Shown piece after piece: positions 48,871-63,091 of a stretch of DNA of 64,000 bases. The position numbers were made by a program, and so were the translations under genes. The stretch is taken from the NCBI GenBank assembly GCA_900660155.1, contig CABFPE010000200.1, forward strand, positions 795,674 to 859,673. The letters run 5' to 3'. The notes under the pieces are model-generated. The model worked only from the letters and a program-made list of their open reading frames with translations. It was not told the DNA's origin and made no database searches. Source of the DNA: Hofstenia miamia. Its lineage: Eukaryota > Xenacoelomorpha > Acoela > Hofsteniidae. How positions within the stretch are numbered: the first letter of the stretch is position 1; every line of letters starts with the position of its first letter.

Positions 48871-51800
48871 ATGTCTGTAAACTTGATAATTAATGAAAAT
48901 TTAGAATGAATGTCTATTATAACAATTACTAGTTAAATGAGCCACTGTGTATAAAGGAATGACTACTAAAGTAAATGATGATCCGCTATTTACTATATAA
49001 CAGACAATTATTCGCAAACAATTATTACTAAATATCTATTTCCGTAAAAAACGTCATTCTTTTACAATGTAATAATTAGCAATTCAACCAAACAAAGGAG
49101 CTCCTTGCTCATTGAACTGATATAATAATAACTCGAATTTGATGAGCAACAAAAATTTACGAATTAAACTATACCATTTTTAAACGGTTTTAAATGTTAA
49201 ACGTATTTTGGTTCAAAAAAATGTTAATTTATTGAAATTTACATACGTATGAAATTCACTTAGAATATTACTTGTAAATCATAATTGTACAATTATATTT
49301 GCTTTTCAGGTGTATCTACAGCAAATAAAATTCTAAAATTTCAAATTTTGTAAATCTATACACTAACGGCTAAATTTTCAAAAACTGAAAACGCGAAAAA
49401 TACTTATGCAACGTATAATGGCACAAACTGCTCATTTGGTTACGTTTTAACATGAAAAATTAATAGTTTTTACGAATAATTTCTATTTTGAAAAACCATA
49501 TTAATTCTCTGTTTACAATTAAAATTATTTCTAACAAACTTATTCATGAATTCATTGCAATATTGTTTTTTATAGAGAAAATCAATTTTGCTGTAGAGAG
49601 TGATTCCAATTGCTAATTAGTTTAAAAAATGAGTGTGCAGAGGCCAATATACGATATCCTCCCTCGGGAGATTGTTTGAACGTAATCAGTAATCTTAATA
49701 ATCTACCATACGTCCATGACATGGCTAATTGTTTCTTCAGCAACGAAATGCGGTACAATCAGTTTTCACTCGAAGCTAATTAATGGAAAAAATTAATTAA
49801 ATTACTAAATCATCGATCTACTTCAAACTTTGACCAAATAAAATGTACGTGTAAAAAGTATGGTTGCATTAGTGCTTCATATGTTCCACTGAAATCATGA
49901 GAATCAGGTTGTCAACCATATTTTTCACTGTTCAAAATAAAGTTGAACACTGAATCAGGAATCAGGTGCGCTTCTAATCTGTATTAAGTTCCGTGCTCTT
50001 GCCTATATATTTGTTATTTTGATTTTCTATTAATCTAGTAATTGGCATATTAAAATCATCGAAAGTTTTGTTTATTAAACAATTCGTTAACCTATTGAAA
50101 TTATTTGTCGCCAGAAACATTTCATTCATAGAGGTTTATTCTAAGATACATTTTACATTCAACGAAAAATTTATAGTTTTTCGAGGCTGTGTCATGCTCG
50201 TGCCCTCACTGCGTCCTTTCGTGCCGCGCTCGTGCAGAAAAATCAGGGCACGGTTCCAACACTGACCACATGTAACATAAACAATACCAATAAATGGTTT
50301 TTTGTAGATTTTAAACAAGCTCAATAGAAAAAGATTTTTAGGAGAGTAATTTCACGAAAATGTGAAAAATTTGAACACATTTCAAGCGAACATTAATTTA
50401 AATTTTTCTAGTTCATGTGCTTTTGTTAATGCTGAATTTTGTTTGAATATCTCCCTTAAGGGGTGCACATGATAGGTTTCTGAGGGGGCATCCAGTCTCA
50501 TGGAATCACTGGTTCTGGTCAACTTGGTATGGTTTCTGGGATAAATTATTTCAGTTGGATCAGAAATGAAGAATCTGATGCTCAAATTTCAGGATAATAC
50601 CCACATTTTTACCATAATAGAAGTAATCTTTCTATACGCTTAACAGATTTTAAATATAATACTATGCCACTATATTCTACTAAAAACATACTGTAAACGT
50701 ATGCACAGGAATATCATGTTTTTAAGAGTCATTCTATTTTTAACAAAAAATCATACACCTGTGAAATGAAAGCTTTGAAAGGATAAAACTCAACAAATAC
50801 CATTCAAACACATTTGATTCAAATAAATGAAAAAATTAATTGAATTTCAATACATAATTCAGGCAACATAAATTTTAACACCATTTAATTGTTCGTTGTT
50901 AAATGACCAGTTAAAACTACGGAATTTGTCGGTAGCAAATGGAATAAGAACTTTGATGGACAGGCACAAGTGGCTTCTCCCATGAGAGCTACCTGTCGGT
51001 ATTGACCCATATTTACTGAAGATCAGTCAAACTGCTATTGTGTTATCTTACAATACCTGCCTTCTTATAGCCTCAAAGCTGATGCTGCCCCAAGCTTACT
51101 GACAAAATCGAAATCATTTTCAATGTGCTGACATGGTTATTTGCACATTAATTTTTGTGTCAAAACTTGATTTTGACCATTTTGATCTTCTATTTACATA
51201 TTAATGTCAACATTTGAAGTGGGTCAAAATATAAATGATCCAATGCAACTGGATCCATCTGTAGAATTTTATAAATTGATCCTATAGAGCAGAACACATG
51301 TGCCAATCACGATGAATTGAGTCAGATTGCTTCTACTTCATCTTTAACTAAAAAGTAATCGCGCATTTTCTACTTCTACAAAAAGACTTTTGGTAAAATT
51401 CATTAGTATTTTCGTAACATTGATCTGAGAACAAGATACCATTAATACACTGGCCTTCATCCTATGTCTCAACTAGAAAGTTTTAGTTTAGGGGAACCCA
51501 ATTCAAAATTTGGGACACTATTGTTACTTTTTTTTCTATATGAACGATAATTTATACCCACTTCAAATTACTTTGGATTATGATTAACAATTAAATCAAA
51601 AACAGTCTTAAATTTTTTTGACTAAGTTGTAGTTTCATTTGATTTCTTTCCACATGTGCCTCAAATTTTGACTTGAAGGCATGCCACTTTTTCAGCAAAT
51701 GAAATTCATAGTAAAAAAACAAATTTTGATCTACAAAATATAGACCTTGAGTGCTGTTTAATAAGAAAAAGCAGCATTGGGAAGGCAAACTGTGTGCTTG

Positions 51801-52757
51801 CTATTGTATAAAATAAAGAAATCGAACTCCAATAGATCTAAGGTAGCTTGCAAAGTCCGAGATATGCATAACTAATTAAAAGTGAAGAAAGGCATTGGTG
51901 AACGAATTCTAGAAGAGCTTGAACTGATGAAAGCCCGGGTGTATTGTGTGATATTATGTCGTACATCGACAGGAATTTCTGCCGTTTTTGAGGAAGAGAA
52001 TATTGAAAGGGTAATTCTAATGATAGATTATCTTAGGATTAAATAGAAATAGAAATAATGTATTTTTTTTCAGAAAGTACATCTGAGATTCATTATACAT
52101 ATGCACTAAAACGTAGAACTTTAAGAGAAATATTCAATCTTTTCACATACTTTAAGCACAGGAATACAATTTAAAAACAATTATCAACAATATATTTAAG
52201 CACCAACCCCAAAAGATGCGTCCATCGCCCATGAATTCCAAATTTACTAAAGGGCTTAGCGAAATTTTTTAAAATATCTTTGTGTTTTTAGATGGACACC
52301 AGACTTCTTAAGGTTAACCATAAAGCAAATATATATAATTAAATCAAAAAATATCTATTGTCTAAGTTTCAGTACTTACACATATCACTTTGAATCGTTT
52401 GACTATAACACAGAAAGCTTACTTTGCATATTCAGACGCCTAATTTTGACCGTGCAATGATTTAAAAAGACATTACACTCTGTATGAAATACCTTTGCTA
52501 TCAAAGGGATAGAGAGTTTGATATGTTAATCGAATTTAAGCATTAAAAAGAAATCGCAAATTACCATTATCTTTATGGATATTTGTATTAAACATTTCCG
52601 ATAATAGAAACCTTGAAAACGAAAATCAATCTCTACTGTGGATTTATATTGAATATAATACTTTCCTTTAAATTTATTCTAAATTCCTTTCAAGAATTTG
52701 AAATTTGCAAACTCTTAAGGAAAATAAAAAAATTAAAAACATCAACTTCCCTAATAA
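48871..52757. other. Anonymous AT-rich DNA with two GC-richer patches
   Basis: The patch 50190-50275 contains CGTGCC and GCACGA words and ends GGTTCCAACACTG, which resembles a hAT terminus, but no partner end or duplication was found. The patch 50450-50545 gives an open minus-strand frame (YPRNHTKLTRTSDSMR) that I do not recognise. Nothing else is supported. Confidence 0.45.
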
Positions 52758-53111
52758 CACGAAGTTGTCTTTTGGACGTCTTTACGTCAACATTGATATC
52801 CTCCCAGAAGACGTTGTAATTTGGCTGCCTAATGGATGCAAAAATTGTATGATCAGCTAAAAAATAGAAAGGTATTCATGACCTGACAGCAACCCTAATA
52901 ATTTTACTTAGAAACCCTGCAATTAATATATTTTATAAAGAATTTCTTAATAGCTTTACTTTGGACACATCTAAAGTAAAAGTTTAAAATTTGCTATAAT
53001 TCAAGATTCGAATTTTGTTAAACAAAGTTTAATAATTTTTTGGTATTTTCACATAATATTGAAAAGAAGATCTATTGTTGCATGAATTATTCGGTTTCTT
53101 TCGAATTTAAA

Positions 53112-53144
<33 letters not shown>

Positions 53145-53481
53145 GATTTCAACAATACCTTAAAATATAACAATAACAATAAAATGTGAATTGAAGCATT
53201 ATGGTATCATTAATGAAATAGCAAAGTATAAAAAACTTTGGGTTTCCATATGAATATTAATGATAATGCTTGCAATCAAAATGACTAGAGAATATGTTTA
53301 TGTGTAGAGTCAAATGTCTGATGATTACAGTAATACGTGTTGAATTTTTCACAATAAAATAAGTCAATGTAAATAGGTTTTTTGAAATCATCAATAAATT
53401 TTAATTATTAGCAAATAATGGGATTTTTGCGTCTTTTGGTTACAATTGTTAACTTAAAGACGCCCAAAAGACAACTTCGTG
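52758..53481. mobile_element. MITE-like element with 27-bp terminal inverted repeats (724 bp)
   Basis: CACGAAGTTGTCTTTTGG at the left end (27 bp, 52758-52784) matches the complement of 53455-53481 with one mismatch. A further copy of the GTCTTTTGG word just inside the right end can form a subterminal hairpin (about 53439-53473). No convincing target duplication flanks it. The interior is AT-rich with a compound (TA)n tract and no coding sequence. The superfamily is unknown. Confidence 0.6.
53110..53144. repeat. (TA)n microsatellite, interrupted
   Basis: TA tract with one CA interruption, inside the 27-bp-TIR element. Confidence 0.9.
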
Positions 53482-56091
53482 GTCAAGCAGGTAAACAAAT
53501 TGAAAATGGTTTTAAAATGATGATATCATGCCTTTATAGTGATAAATTGTAGAAATTCAACAATTGTGATTGCAAATTTCTAATTTCTTCCCACTATCAA
53601 AGGACATATAATTAGAATAAATTCATATTTCGAATGTTTTTTTCGTTCTAGCACATTATTTAATTGGGAAAATGATATTTTTTGATTCCTCGCTATTTTT
53701 TAATTTAAATTGTAATGTGAAAGGGGATGTGCTTTCTATTAAAAATTTCTATGTATCATTTCAAAGTGCTGCAATGAATATAATTTAAAAATAATGAAAT
53801 TTGATTGTAATAGAAAGACAATTTGACGCTTGTTAAGGAGATTTATGCGAATTGGATTTCTGCTTAAGAAATAATTGTGTTTTTAGCCAAACAGTCAGAT
53901 TCATCAAAGCGTTTTATTGAAGGCATCTGCGAAAAGAACTAGTTTCTTGAATTGTAAAGCTATAACAATAAATTTACTGATCACAATATTTTCTCTTTGA
54001 GAAACGTCAAGTGATCGTTTGTGAACTTATCTGTTTTCAAGCTGTAAAAGTACAGACCTACATTTTGTACCACGAATGCAGAAACCTAAGCTCATTGTAA
54101 AAATATATGTCTTATCCTATACGCTTGGGAAAAAAATATATGAAAACTTTAATTTTATGCTGCAATATATCAAGCGGTTGATGCTCTAACAGTTCATTCA
54201 AAAACTAGAAGTTCGACTTCAAGCATGAAAAATAGATATCAGCTGATAGGATAGGAGAGACTTCGAGTACAAAGTATGAGGCTGAAGTCAAAATATCTCA
54301 ATATTTATGAATTTTATTAGTTAGATATTGCAGTTTGCTATCAGTGGAAAATAAATATTTCAATTTATGGTAAATAAGTTGCTCGAGATATAGAAACCTC
54401 GCAGGGTTGTCATGAATGAATTAATTCAGTAGATCATCATCACAATTTCTTAAGAGTAGCACTTAATTCAAGAAAAGTTTTGAATAAACAATTTGTTTAA
54501 ATCGTAGTTTGGAAAATTTTCAGGTATTGTATTGAAATTTCCTACGATTAGAATTTGAATTATTTGTACAAGGCAAAGCAGGGCAGGCCAGGGAAGAAAA
54601 ACATGGGACGCAAAAGAAGGCTAACTATTGTGCAACAGTGCAGGCAAATCAATCCAAATTTAAAGACTGCTATAGACTTTACAAGCAATGTGTTTAAAAA
54701 TACTTTTGAAATTTTACTTTAGTTTCATATACTTTTCGAAACGTCAACTTAGGTATTTCAAGTTCAGTGGGTAGATATCATTAAAAATTTCCAACATACA
54801 TAACTTTGGTTAAGAAAGACTAAAATTTAAAAATTTTTTAGCAAGAATGATGAAATAAGCCGAATCGATATTAACTTAAATTGACCGGGCCAAATCCGAA
54901 CTTATACTTCAATATTTGGGTTCATGGAGACCATTGCGAACTTTAGGTTAATGATTCTTGTATGAAGATGCTCCAATGGATTGCTTAAGTTTTAGGGATC
55001 TAAATATTTCCTAGCCAATTTGTAAGTTTACTGAATGAAACAAGTGAAATCTAAAAAATCTAAAAATGGTTTTTGATTCAATACAGTGTTTCTCAGTTAA
55101 AAACCGTAGCTCTTCCTAAATTGCAAACAAAACGTTCACTTAGCGCTTCCATATGCGTATGTCTACTTGCTTTGGTATAATTCTCTTTAGTGTTCCATAT
55201 GTAGGTCTTGATCCGAGATGCTGAAATGGAGTAAAATATTTACCCAAAATAGTTTGAAAAGGAACGTACAGTCTCAACTGAGAATGAATAATAAATGATT
55301 GAACGCATATTATTTTCAGCAATCCCCCGGAGTTCGACATCGTTAGACAAAGCAGTGTAGAGGCTATTTAACAGACCTTTCATAGAAATCATAAATTCAC
55401 AAACAAGAGGTAGGTTAACGTGTCTGCAAGACCCACTGACCGGGTTAGGATGTTGCGGGCAGTTCCGTATTATGAATTAGAGTGCCATTATGTAAATAGT
55501 TTCATATACATAAATCACTGTTATGCGAAATATTCAATTTCGTTTGTTATTTTGAAGTTACGCTCTTAACAATCAATTAAGATGCTAAAGTTTTTTTCGT
55601 GAGTGTAAAGTTTGTAATTACAAGAAACAAAATTTACGTTCCGAAAGAATGCGCAATTATAAAATTCTCATTAACGAGTGGCTTAGATAATACTTTTCTT
55701 TCTATAGGTTGTAGAATAAATGTTGTGGAATTTATATAGTAGTAACAATTGTAAAACTTTTTGGTAATAGTTGAAAAGTTCTGCAAAAGAAAACCTTTTT
55801 TAAATTTTATTAAACACCAGAACACGAAACTTTTTCTGGTGTTTAATTTTATGAATGCAAAGAGCAGTAAATTGCAATTTATGTTCGTTTACAATTTGTG
55901 CGTACATAAAAGTGATGCCTAAAAAAGTGATTTTGGCATTCAAATTAAATATATTTTGAAAATTTCTACATGATCAAAAAAATCAATTAAAATAAACTTC
56001 AAAAGCCCCAAACATTACCATGATAGCTATGATACATGGTTGCAATAATATTGTTTTATGTATATCCAATGTTATTCAATGGAACCACGCC
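53482..56091. other. Anonymous AT-rich DNA
   Basis: No recognised content. A minus-strand frame at 55140-55340 has a good acceptor (ACTCCATTTCAG) and ends QVDIRIWKR, but belongs to no family I know. Confidence 0.45.
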
Positions 56092-56530
56092 TACAGTCTT
56101 ATGAAAAAGTTTGGAAACATTTTCTAAAACACTGTTGATGTATTATACTTCTACGATCAAAACTCATGACTACATCAAAGTTCTTCACCTTATGGCTCTA
56201 AAGAACACATCAATCCTACAACAAGATCGGACTTAATGCCACACAGGGAAAATAGGTATTACAATCTGGATTTGGTCGTCGAGAAGATTAGTTGGGGGAG
56301 GGGTTGGTTCCCTGGTATGAATGCAGCAGAAAATTGTGTGTCAGTAACTGGAGCTATGCCTCAAACGAGGAACTGATAGCAAACATCAAACAAGAGTGGT
56401 TTCAAGGAATCACAAGTCGATACTGCTGTACTCTCATTCATTCAAAGCCTTAACGAATTGCAGCTTCTCCACCCACGTTTCTGTGTTGTGATAGAATTTT
56501 CATATTTTTTACGTAATGTGAACGAAAATA
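56092..56530 (+). mobile_element. Tc1/mariner-like remnant, internally deleted
   Basis: TACAGTCTTATGAAAAAGTT followed by TGGAAACATTTTC near 56092 resembles a Tc1-type terminal repeat beginning at a TA site. About 250 bases later a plus-strand frame reads NEELIANIKQEWFQGI and then LIHSKP. This matches the C-terminal helix region of Tc1/mariner transposases (NxEELxxxIxxEWxxI ... LIxSMP). Upstream, NAAENCVSVTGAMP sits where the NPIENxWxxLK block is expected, in a shifted frame. The catalytic DDE/D core is mostly gone, stops are frequent and the right terminal repeat is not found. Confidence 0.5.
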
Positions 56531-58024
56531 CCGCATGTATTAGGGAATAGGTGTATTTTCATTATCCATCAATTACATAGATAATCAATTCAACTAAACA
56601 ATGCTAAAAAATCAAGAACATTAGAAATTACATACAAAAAAGCTCTTCACAGCACAGAATATTCTTCAATTAAAGTTTGCATGAAATTACGAAATATGAC
56701 ACATACACACCCGTCACTTATCATGAAATATTTAAAAATGGGCTTTCATCACCACTACTTTGAAAATATAATTTCTTGAAATACAAAAAATCTGAAGCTT
56801 AGTCGCGTATTATTGTTGTTTTGTAATTATTTCTTCATTGCATATATGCATTACTTTGCTATCAACTCTCCAGTTTTGCAAGAAAATATGTTTTCTAATG
56901 AAATTGAGTGTTGAAGACACATGAGTAATTTGGATTCCTAAAGTGAGACAAATGAAATGGAGGTTTTTAAATGTATGCTTTTTGAATTGTTCCAATGTGG
57001 TCTCTTTGACAATTGCATTGCATTAAATAATTTATAATTTTTATTTCAATTACGAAACAAAACTTTGAAGTGATGTAGGATTGTTTTCCTTTAAAACGCT
57101 CTTTTATTGCACTAAAAGTGCTGTGTTGTTTCAGCAATTATCTACTGTTGCGACTGGTTTCTTATGGTTCATTCTTCTGAAATCAACCAAACTTACTGTT
57201 CATGTAAAAAAATTATTTCTCGCGTGCTTTCAGATTTCCTAAATTTATAAACAAAAAATTTAAAAATTTATAAATTTTGTAGTAAAAATGTTTTAATCTC
57301 AGTTTCTAATAGTGATTGAACTCTATTATCAAAAATTGAATCTTATTCGAATCAATTGAAATTAGTTGAATTTATTCCCAACTACCTGACTTCGATAGTA
57401 TAATTAACTGAAATCAATTTTAATAATACACTTGGAAGAACGACCTGGATTTTTAAGCAAAGGATTTGAAATTTGAAATATTAATTCAATTGACATTGAG
57501 GATTATTTCGAATACTTCAAGAATTCAACATAATTTTTTAGTATTTTTGACATGAAGAACTAATACAATTATATAGTTATGAGGGTTATTAATGAGGATT
57601 ACTTTTTTGTTTTTTATGTTTTTTTGACAACATTTTCTTANAGGAATAGGTTCCTGCTCAATATTTGAAATTACGGTAACGACTAGCCATCTTATTACCC
57701 ACGAACTACTATATAGATAGTTCAACGTGGCTTTTCCTTCATCACTTGCGCTACAGCTAAAATAGCCTTTTCCAATTCTGCAATTTTACTCCATTGCCAA
57801 TAAAGACATTCTTGAAGTAAGCTTATCAAATGCACGGAGATTTAAATAATATAATTGCCAACCACAAGATGCGGTTTGAATTTGTCATCTTCCTTAGATT
57901 GTCAGCATGAATAGTAAGTACACCTGAACTATAGGTAGTACGTTTTAACTCTTTTAGAAATATATATTTTACGTAGCATCATGATACGAGGAATGGTTAT
58001 TAGAACAAATCAATAGTAGGCTTT

Positions 58025-58068
<44 letters not shown>

Positions 58069-61000
58069 ATAATTTTTTGAAGATTCTCCATAGTACAAAG
58101 TACCGGAATTGTGTTAACTTATTTAGACGGGAAAATTTAAATGTATATTTTATGAAGATTTTATCTATAATTAAATGTATATATTTATACACTAAATGTC
58201 AACGTTTTTCCTAATTTTTTGAGAATTATAAAGTATTTATACGGGCACTTGATGGTATTGACAAAATTTTGTTCAACAAATGCACAACAATATAGATCTC
58301 GGTATTATTTAAATTTTAAGTCAAAGCTCCAGCTTACCAGTTTTTGGAAGTCCCACAATGGACAAAGTAAGAAGACATTCTAATTACCACTTACATTTAC
58401 TTCAAAAAAAACATAAAAACATTGGTTTTTGCGAGGTTTTTTAAACATGATTTTTCCGTTATTGTATGAAACACTTGCCTAAAACAATGCAAATCTGTTA
58501 TTTATCATTCCTATATTTGTTTATTTTTAGAAAATCATTAGTTTAGAAAAAGGCTAGGTCCCTAGTCTCAAGTAAAAAATCATTTCGAAATTTCATCTTA
58601 AGTGCAAATTTAGACAAATATTTGGATGTTATGTTCTTTACAATAAGATTTAATTAAGCACTACTGGAATAATAAATTTTAAAGTGCATTTTACTACGAT
58701 TAGGCAATTAAAGACAATTTATATTTCAACTAGACAACTTGAATATATATATATATATATTGCCAGTTTGAAATATGTGATGGAAATATTATCTAATAAC
58801 GCATTCTAGGTTGAGGATCCAATAAGCTATTAGACCTGGTTTTTTCCAAGGATCGTATTAATGAAGAACTCACAGTTACCGAAAGCATATTCTATTATTC
58901 AAATGCCTAGTAAACATCAATCTATGTCTGGAGTTTGACAAGATATATTGAAATTGTAAATTGTATACATTCTTTGCTATCAATTTTTCAAAAATAAAAA
59001 TTTATAAAAGTTCATTTTTAAATATGTTTTTGAAGCTCAGTTCCTAGAGAAATAATTTAACATTTTCATTAAATGATAATTGCATATATTATTCATAGAT
59101 ACGTGCATTTTTAATAATTAATTTTAACCATTATTATAATAAGTTTCCTCAGCAATTACCAAAAATCTTCAGTGTTATCAGAAAAGGATGGCCTAGATTG
59201 TAATGCTTATCAACTCAATTTAAAATCAATGCTATTTAGTTTTAACAAAAATAAGACACACCTGGTCATATTTATGGAATGTTTTTTGCTTGAGAATACA
59301 TAAATATTGGAATAAAATAATTTCACTTAAAACTTCTCATCAATAGTTAATGACTATGAAATAATGCAATAGCAGGCCCATAAAAGTTTCTTTTGTAAGG
59401 AATTCGTAATTATGAATAACACTATATTCTGCCAAATTAATTAGAGGATCATTGAAAATATTAACAATAAATTTCATTAATTATGTAAACATACTGAATT
59501 GAATTTTACACTAATTTATAATAACAGGTTATCCTATTCTAGATTGCAGAGTACGCATGCTATAAAAATATATTTTTCCTACTACCCATTGAGTGAGCGC
59601 TATAGAGCGCAGCAATTGTTCGTGATCGCACATCTTTAATTGCAATCCATAAAATAATCCTGCAAATTGACTGATTGTTTGTTTAACTAAGCCAATCCAC
59701 GTCTATTACTCACGATATACAATGCCAAATTTTTTAAGAATCTTGAGAAACAAAATTCACTCAAAGTAGGCAAAGATGTTGTCTACGTTTTAATATTCTC
59801 CAAATTTTGGAAATTGTTCAATTTTTCAGTTTTAGATACAATTTTATGAGGCGTCCTGCAGATATTAAGCATACTAATTCAAACTTATGAGATTTAGAAT
59901 CTGGGCAGTAATCGAACTAACCTCAAAGTATTAAGGTAAATTCTATGTGGTCTGCGTCAAAGAATTATCATAGCAGATATATGGGACAACCATGGAACAA
60001 CAGGTGGGAGGCAACGGCATGGGATATGATAAATCATAAAAAATATTCTTAGAATGGGATAGGTATCACAAACATAGAAACAAAGAATACATTGTCATTG
60101 CATTTGTTGGACCAAATATAACATAATACAAAGTTACAGGCTAACTGAGTACATTGAGATAGATATGTGCATGAAGACTAAATTTTAATTGTAGCAGTAA
60201 CAATAACATAGCATACTTCAAGACAAGGTATTAATTGTCAAGCAATGTGTCTCATATCCCCTACATATGATAGGAAATGAAGCAGAATATAGATCTACAT
60301 GCTTGACCCCAATAGTTTGAAGTTCATGGAAGTAGTATTTCAGCTGATTAATTCAGAATGAGTGGATGTGTGGAAGTGTATTTTTAAGTTTCACTGAAGT
60401 AACCGTTTTTTAATCGTCTGTAGCGATACTTAATGTACCAACCATCAATTAACTTCAGCTTGGCAGCTGTCAAATACGCACCAATTTATTTACGTCGGGT
60501 GCTGTTTTAATAGCTTTGAGGCGTTTAAGTGCCAAAAAAATTAACAGAAACATTAACTTACAAAATTTATTATTTAGTAATTCGATGAAAGTTCAATATT
60601 CAGAGAGAGAAGTTAGCATGGCAATGACGCCAAGACCTCTTATAAATGACTGCGTACTGCTGTTCTGTCCTCATTTCTGAATAATTAAAGCAAATATCCA
60701 GACCTCTGTATTTATGAAAATTACTCTGCTGGTAAATTAATATGAGCGACGCTGTAAATTCAACAAAATTTTAATATTAATCTTGGTTATTTTAAGTTTA
60801 AACGGAAGCATAATTAGGTTTCTTTAACATAGGCACCGAAGGAATACGAAAACATGTAAAATAGACACATTTATCTCTCCGAATAACTCAAAGGTTTCAA
60901 CAGTTATTAACACATATTTAAATTTCATAAAATATTAGTAGAAAGTTGATATTCACTAATGAAAACAGTTTATGAATCCAATATGAAATAGATATTTGCT

Positions 61001-61350
61001 TCAGGGACCAGTAAGGAAAATATGTGTATTGTAGTATGAACTTCTTTGAACGTGTTTCAAGTTTGTGGTAAAATAGTGCTTTTAAAAGTTTATCTTAAAT
61101 CAAATGCATCAATTGAAAATCACAAAAATTTATTGGAAAATGTTGACAATTTAGGAACCAAATAAATGATGGGTTTAATCAACAATATATTCATCGGGTG
61201 TGCTGCATTTTGCACAGGGGCCCCGGGAAGATACAATCTATAATCATGATTTAAAATTAATTCAACTCTTATTACTTAACTTTTAATTTCAGGAAATTAT
61301 GTATTTTTTGTAAACAGTTTTTGCCAAAACTTTCCTCCGAGTGGAGATCG
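56531..61350. other. Anonymous AT-rich DNA
   Basis: No gene recognised. (TA)n tracts lie at 58027-58060 and 58743-58760, and there is one ambiguous base at 57641. Confidence 0.5.
58027..58060. repeat. (TA)n microsatellite
   Basis: Uninterrupted TA tract of about 17 units. Confidence 0.95.
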
Positions 61351-61357
61351 GTCAATC

Positions 61358-61428
61358 AGCCTAGTGGTAAGGTAACCATCTTACAACATTTGTTAGGTCT
61401 GTTTGAGGGAGGGGGCGAGTAATATGAT
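61358..61428 (+). repeat. Possible decayed tRNA-derived SINE head
   Basis: AGCCTAGTGGTAAGGT resembles a tRNA A box (GCCTAGTGGTTAGAG in many SINEs). The B box expected 30-40 bases later is poor (TTAGGTCTGTTTGAG). No tail repeat or target duplication was found. Confidence 0.22.
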
Positions 61429-61439
61429 CAAAATTGAAT

Positions 61440-62733
61440 GATGCGACGATGAAAATTTCCTTAAAAAAATTGCTCTTAGAAGCAAATACACGAATATTGA
61501 CAGAGTTTCTGCATTTGAGAATTTAAAATATGTGAGGCGGGTTTGGTGTATTTTTTAAAATAGCAACTTGGTAGGGTCGGGTCTTTTTAGTTTTACCTTG
61601 ATTTCTTATACATATACATAATAAAATTCTACATTATGTCTTCTTCAAAATGTAAGATATATACGAAAAGATAAAATAGTAACAATATCGAATGAGTATT
61701 TTACGTATTAATGTCATCTTATAAGAAATTTTTCTTGTTTTTTAACGGAAATAATCGATCAGTTTTAACTGATCCAAGCTTCTAAATACATCATTATTAA
61801 TTGGAAACATTGCAAGACCGCTTGATCTTCCTTCCATTATATTGGAAATGATTGTTTTCATAGTGCGAGTAACCTATTTTTATAATTTAAAAAAATCATT
61901 TTTACAAATACCCTTCCGGGCATATTTCAAAGGGAAACTCCCAAAAGTGTAGGCCTAAAACAAATTATCATTATTGCCCCTTCTTCCTTGTGTTTGTATT
62001 AGAACATATATCTTTTTTCATTTTTCACGCTGTTATGCAAAAAATCCTTTGAAATTTTAAGAAATACTTGAATTTTTATATGAAAATGGATTTTAAGCAA
62101 TTGAATCAAGCTTATACACAAAATTATCAGCCGTTTACACTTATTCAAACTGCGTAATGTATAGTTTTTATTCTTTGTAAGTTGTGTTTGATTTATTAAG
62201 CTTATACTTAACAGTTGATGTAGATGTACACACTTAATAAGAAGATCTATCAAAGAGCTAAATAACAACAATAGGAGTTCTACTGTTTTGGTTTCCAACA
62301 AAAATTTAATAAATGCGGCCCAAACTAGGTTGTACGTTGTACACTTGCACATGAAGAAGCTGTTCACAGTTTTTTCCTATTTTGAACATGCTTTCAAGCA
62401 ATTGATGTATTCAAAAATTATTTTGCAGGTAGATTGTCTCGAATTGCTGCAGATTGAAAATCAATCCGTATTGGTGCTTATCAGCGTTAATATGCGGCAG
62501 AGCAGGTTAACTCAACTCGCTATATGTTATGTCTATTTCATAGGTTTATCTTTAGATGAAACACTAAGATATTGTTGGAATTTTCTTAATTCAATCCTTT
62601 ACAAATTCATACATATACTCAAATGTAAATTGTATAAATCATTAATTGAACGACGAAAAGAAACCAATTGTTAGTAAATAATTGGTATTTTAATATCAAA
62701 ATATGCATTTGTTAACGCAAGTCCGGTTGATTC
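61440..62733. other. Anonymous AT-rich DNA
   Basis: The longest open frames of this part (about 122 codons on the minus strand and 128 on the plus, overlapping at 62288-62367) show no family resemblance. AT-rich sequence can give such frames by chance. Confidence 0.45.
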
Positions 62734-63091
62734 TTCTCTTCAGCAAAGTTGATATCTTCATGGAATAAAATGGGACTGCAAAAACAAACGATTGAAATGT
62801 GCGTTGTACTTCGTGTTTATGATCGGCTCTTAAAAAGATAGTAAGCAACATCGGCTAGCTGATTTTACCAACCCTTCATGGGTTTGGCAATTCAGGCTGT
62901 GAAACTGGACGGCTTCGAAATTTGCTGTGTTCTGTATTTGAAGCATTAGGATGGTGTACGTCTCAAAAAGATGAAGATGAACATCTGACAGATGAGTAGA
63001 GAGGCCCAATGTTTCAAAGTCATGATCACTAGTAGGAAAAATATGGAACGGCTTGAAATTCAATTCTCTTCAGCAAAGTTGATATCTTCAT
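62734..63091. repeat. 28-bp direct repeat in exon-like sequence
   Basis: TTCTCTTCAGCAAAGTTGAT with its following eight bases occurs identically at 62734-62761 and 63064-63091. The complement of both copies reads EDINFAEE in one frame. Confidence 0.9.

Noticed and set aside
50190-50275. GC-rich patch ending GGTTCCAACACTG, considered as a hAT end
   Set aside because: No matching left end and no 8-bp duplication of ACCACATG were found; the best left candidate near 49926 matched poorly.
50382-50585. Minus-strand 67-codon frame with coding-like composition
   Set aside because: No family recognised and no splice support; reported only as part of an anonymous stretch.
62288-62674. 128-codon plus-strand frame containing GLSLDETLR, which recalls the start of a Sec7 domain
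   Set aside because: The match is nine residues long and nothing after it fits Sec7; probably chance in AT-rich DNA.
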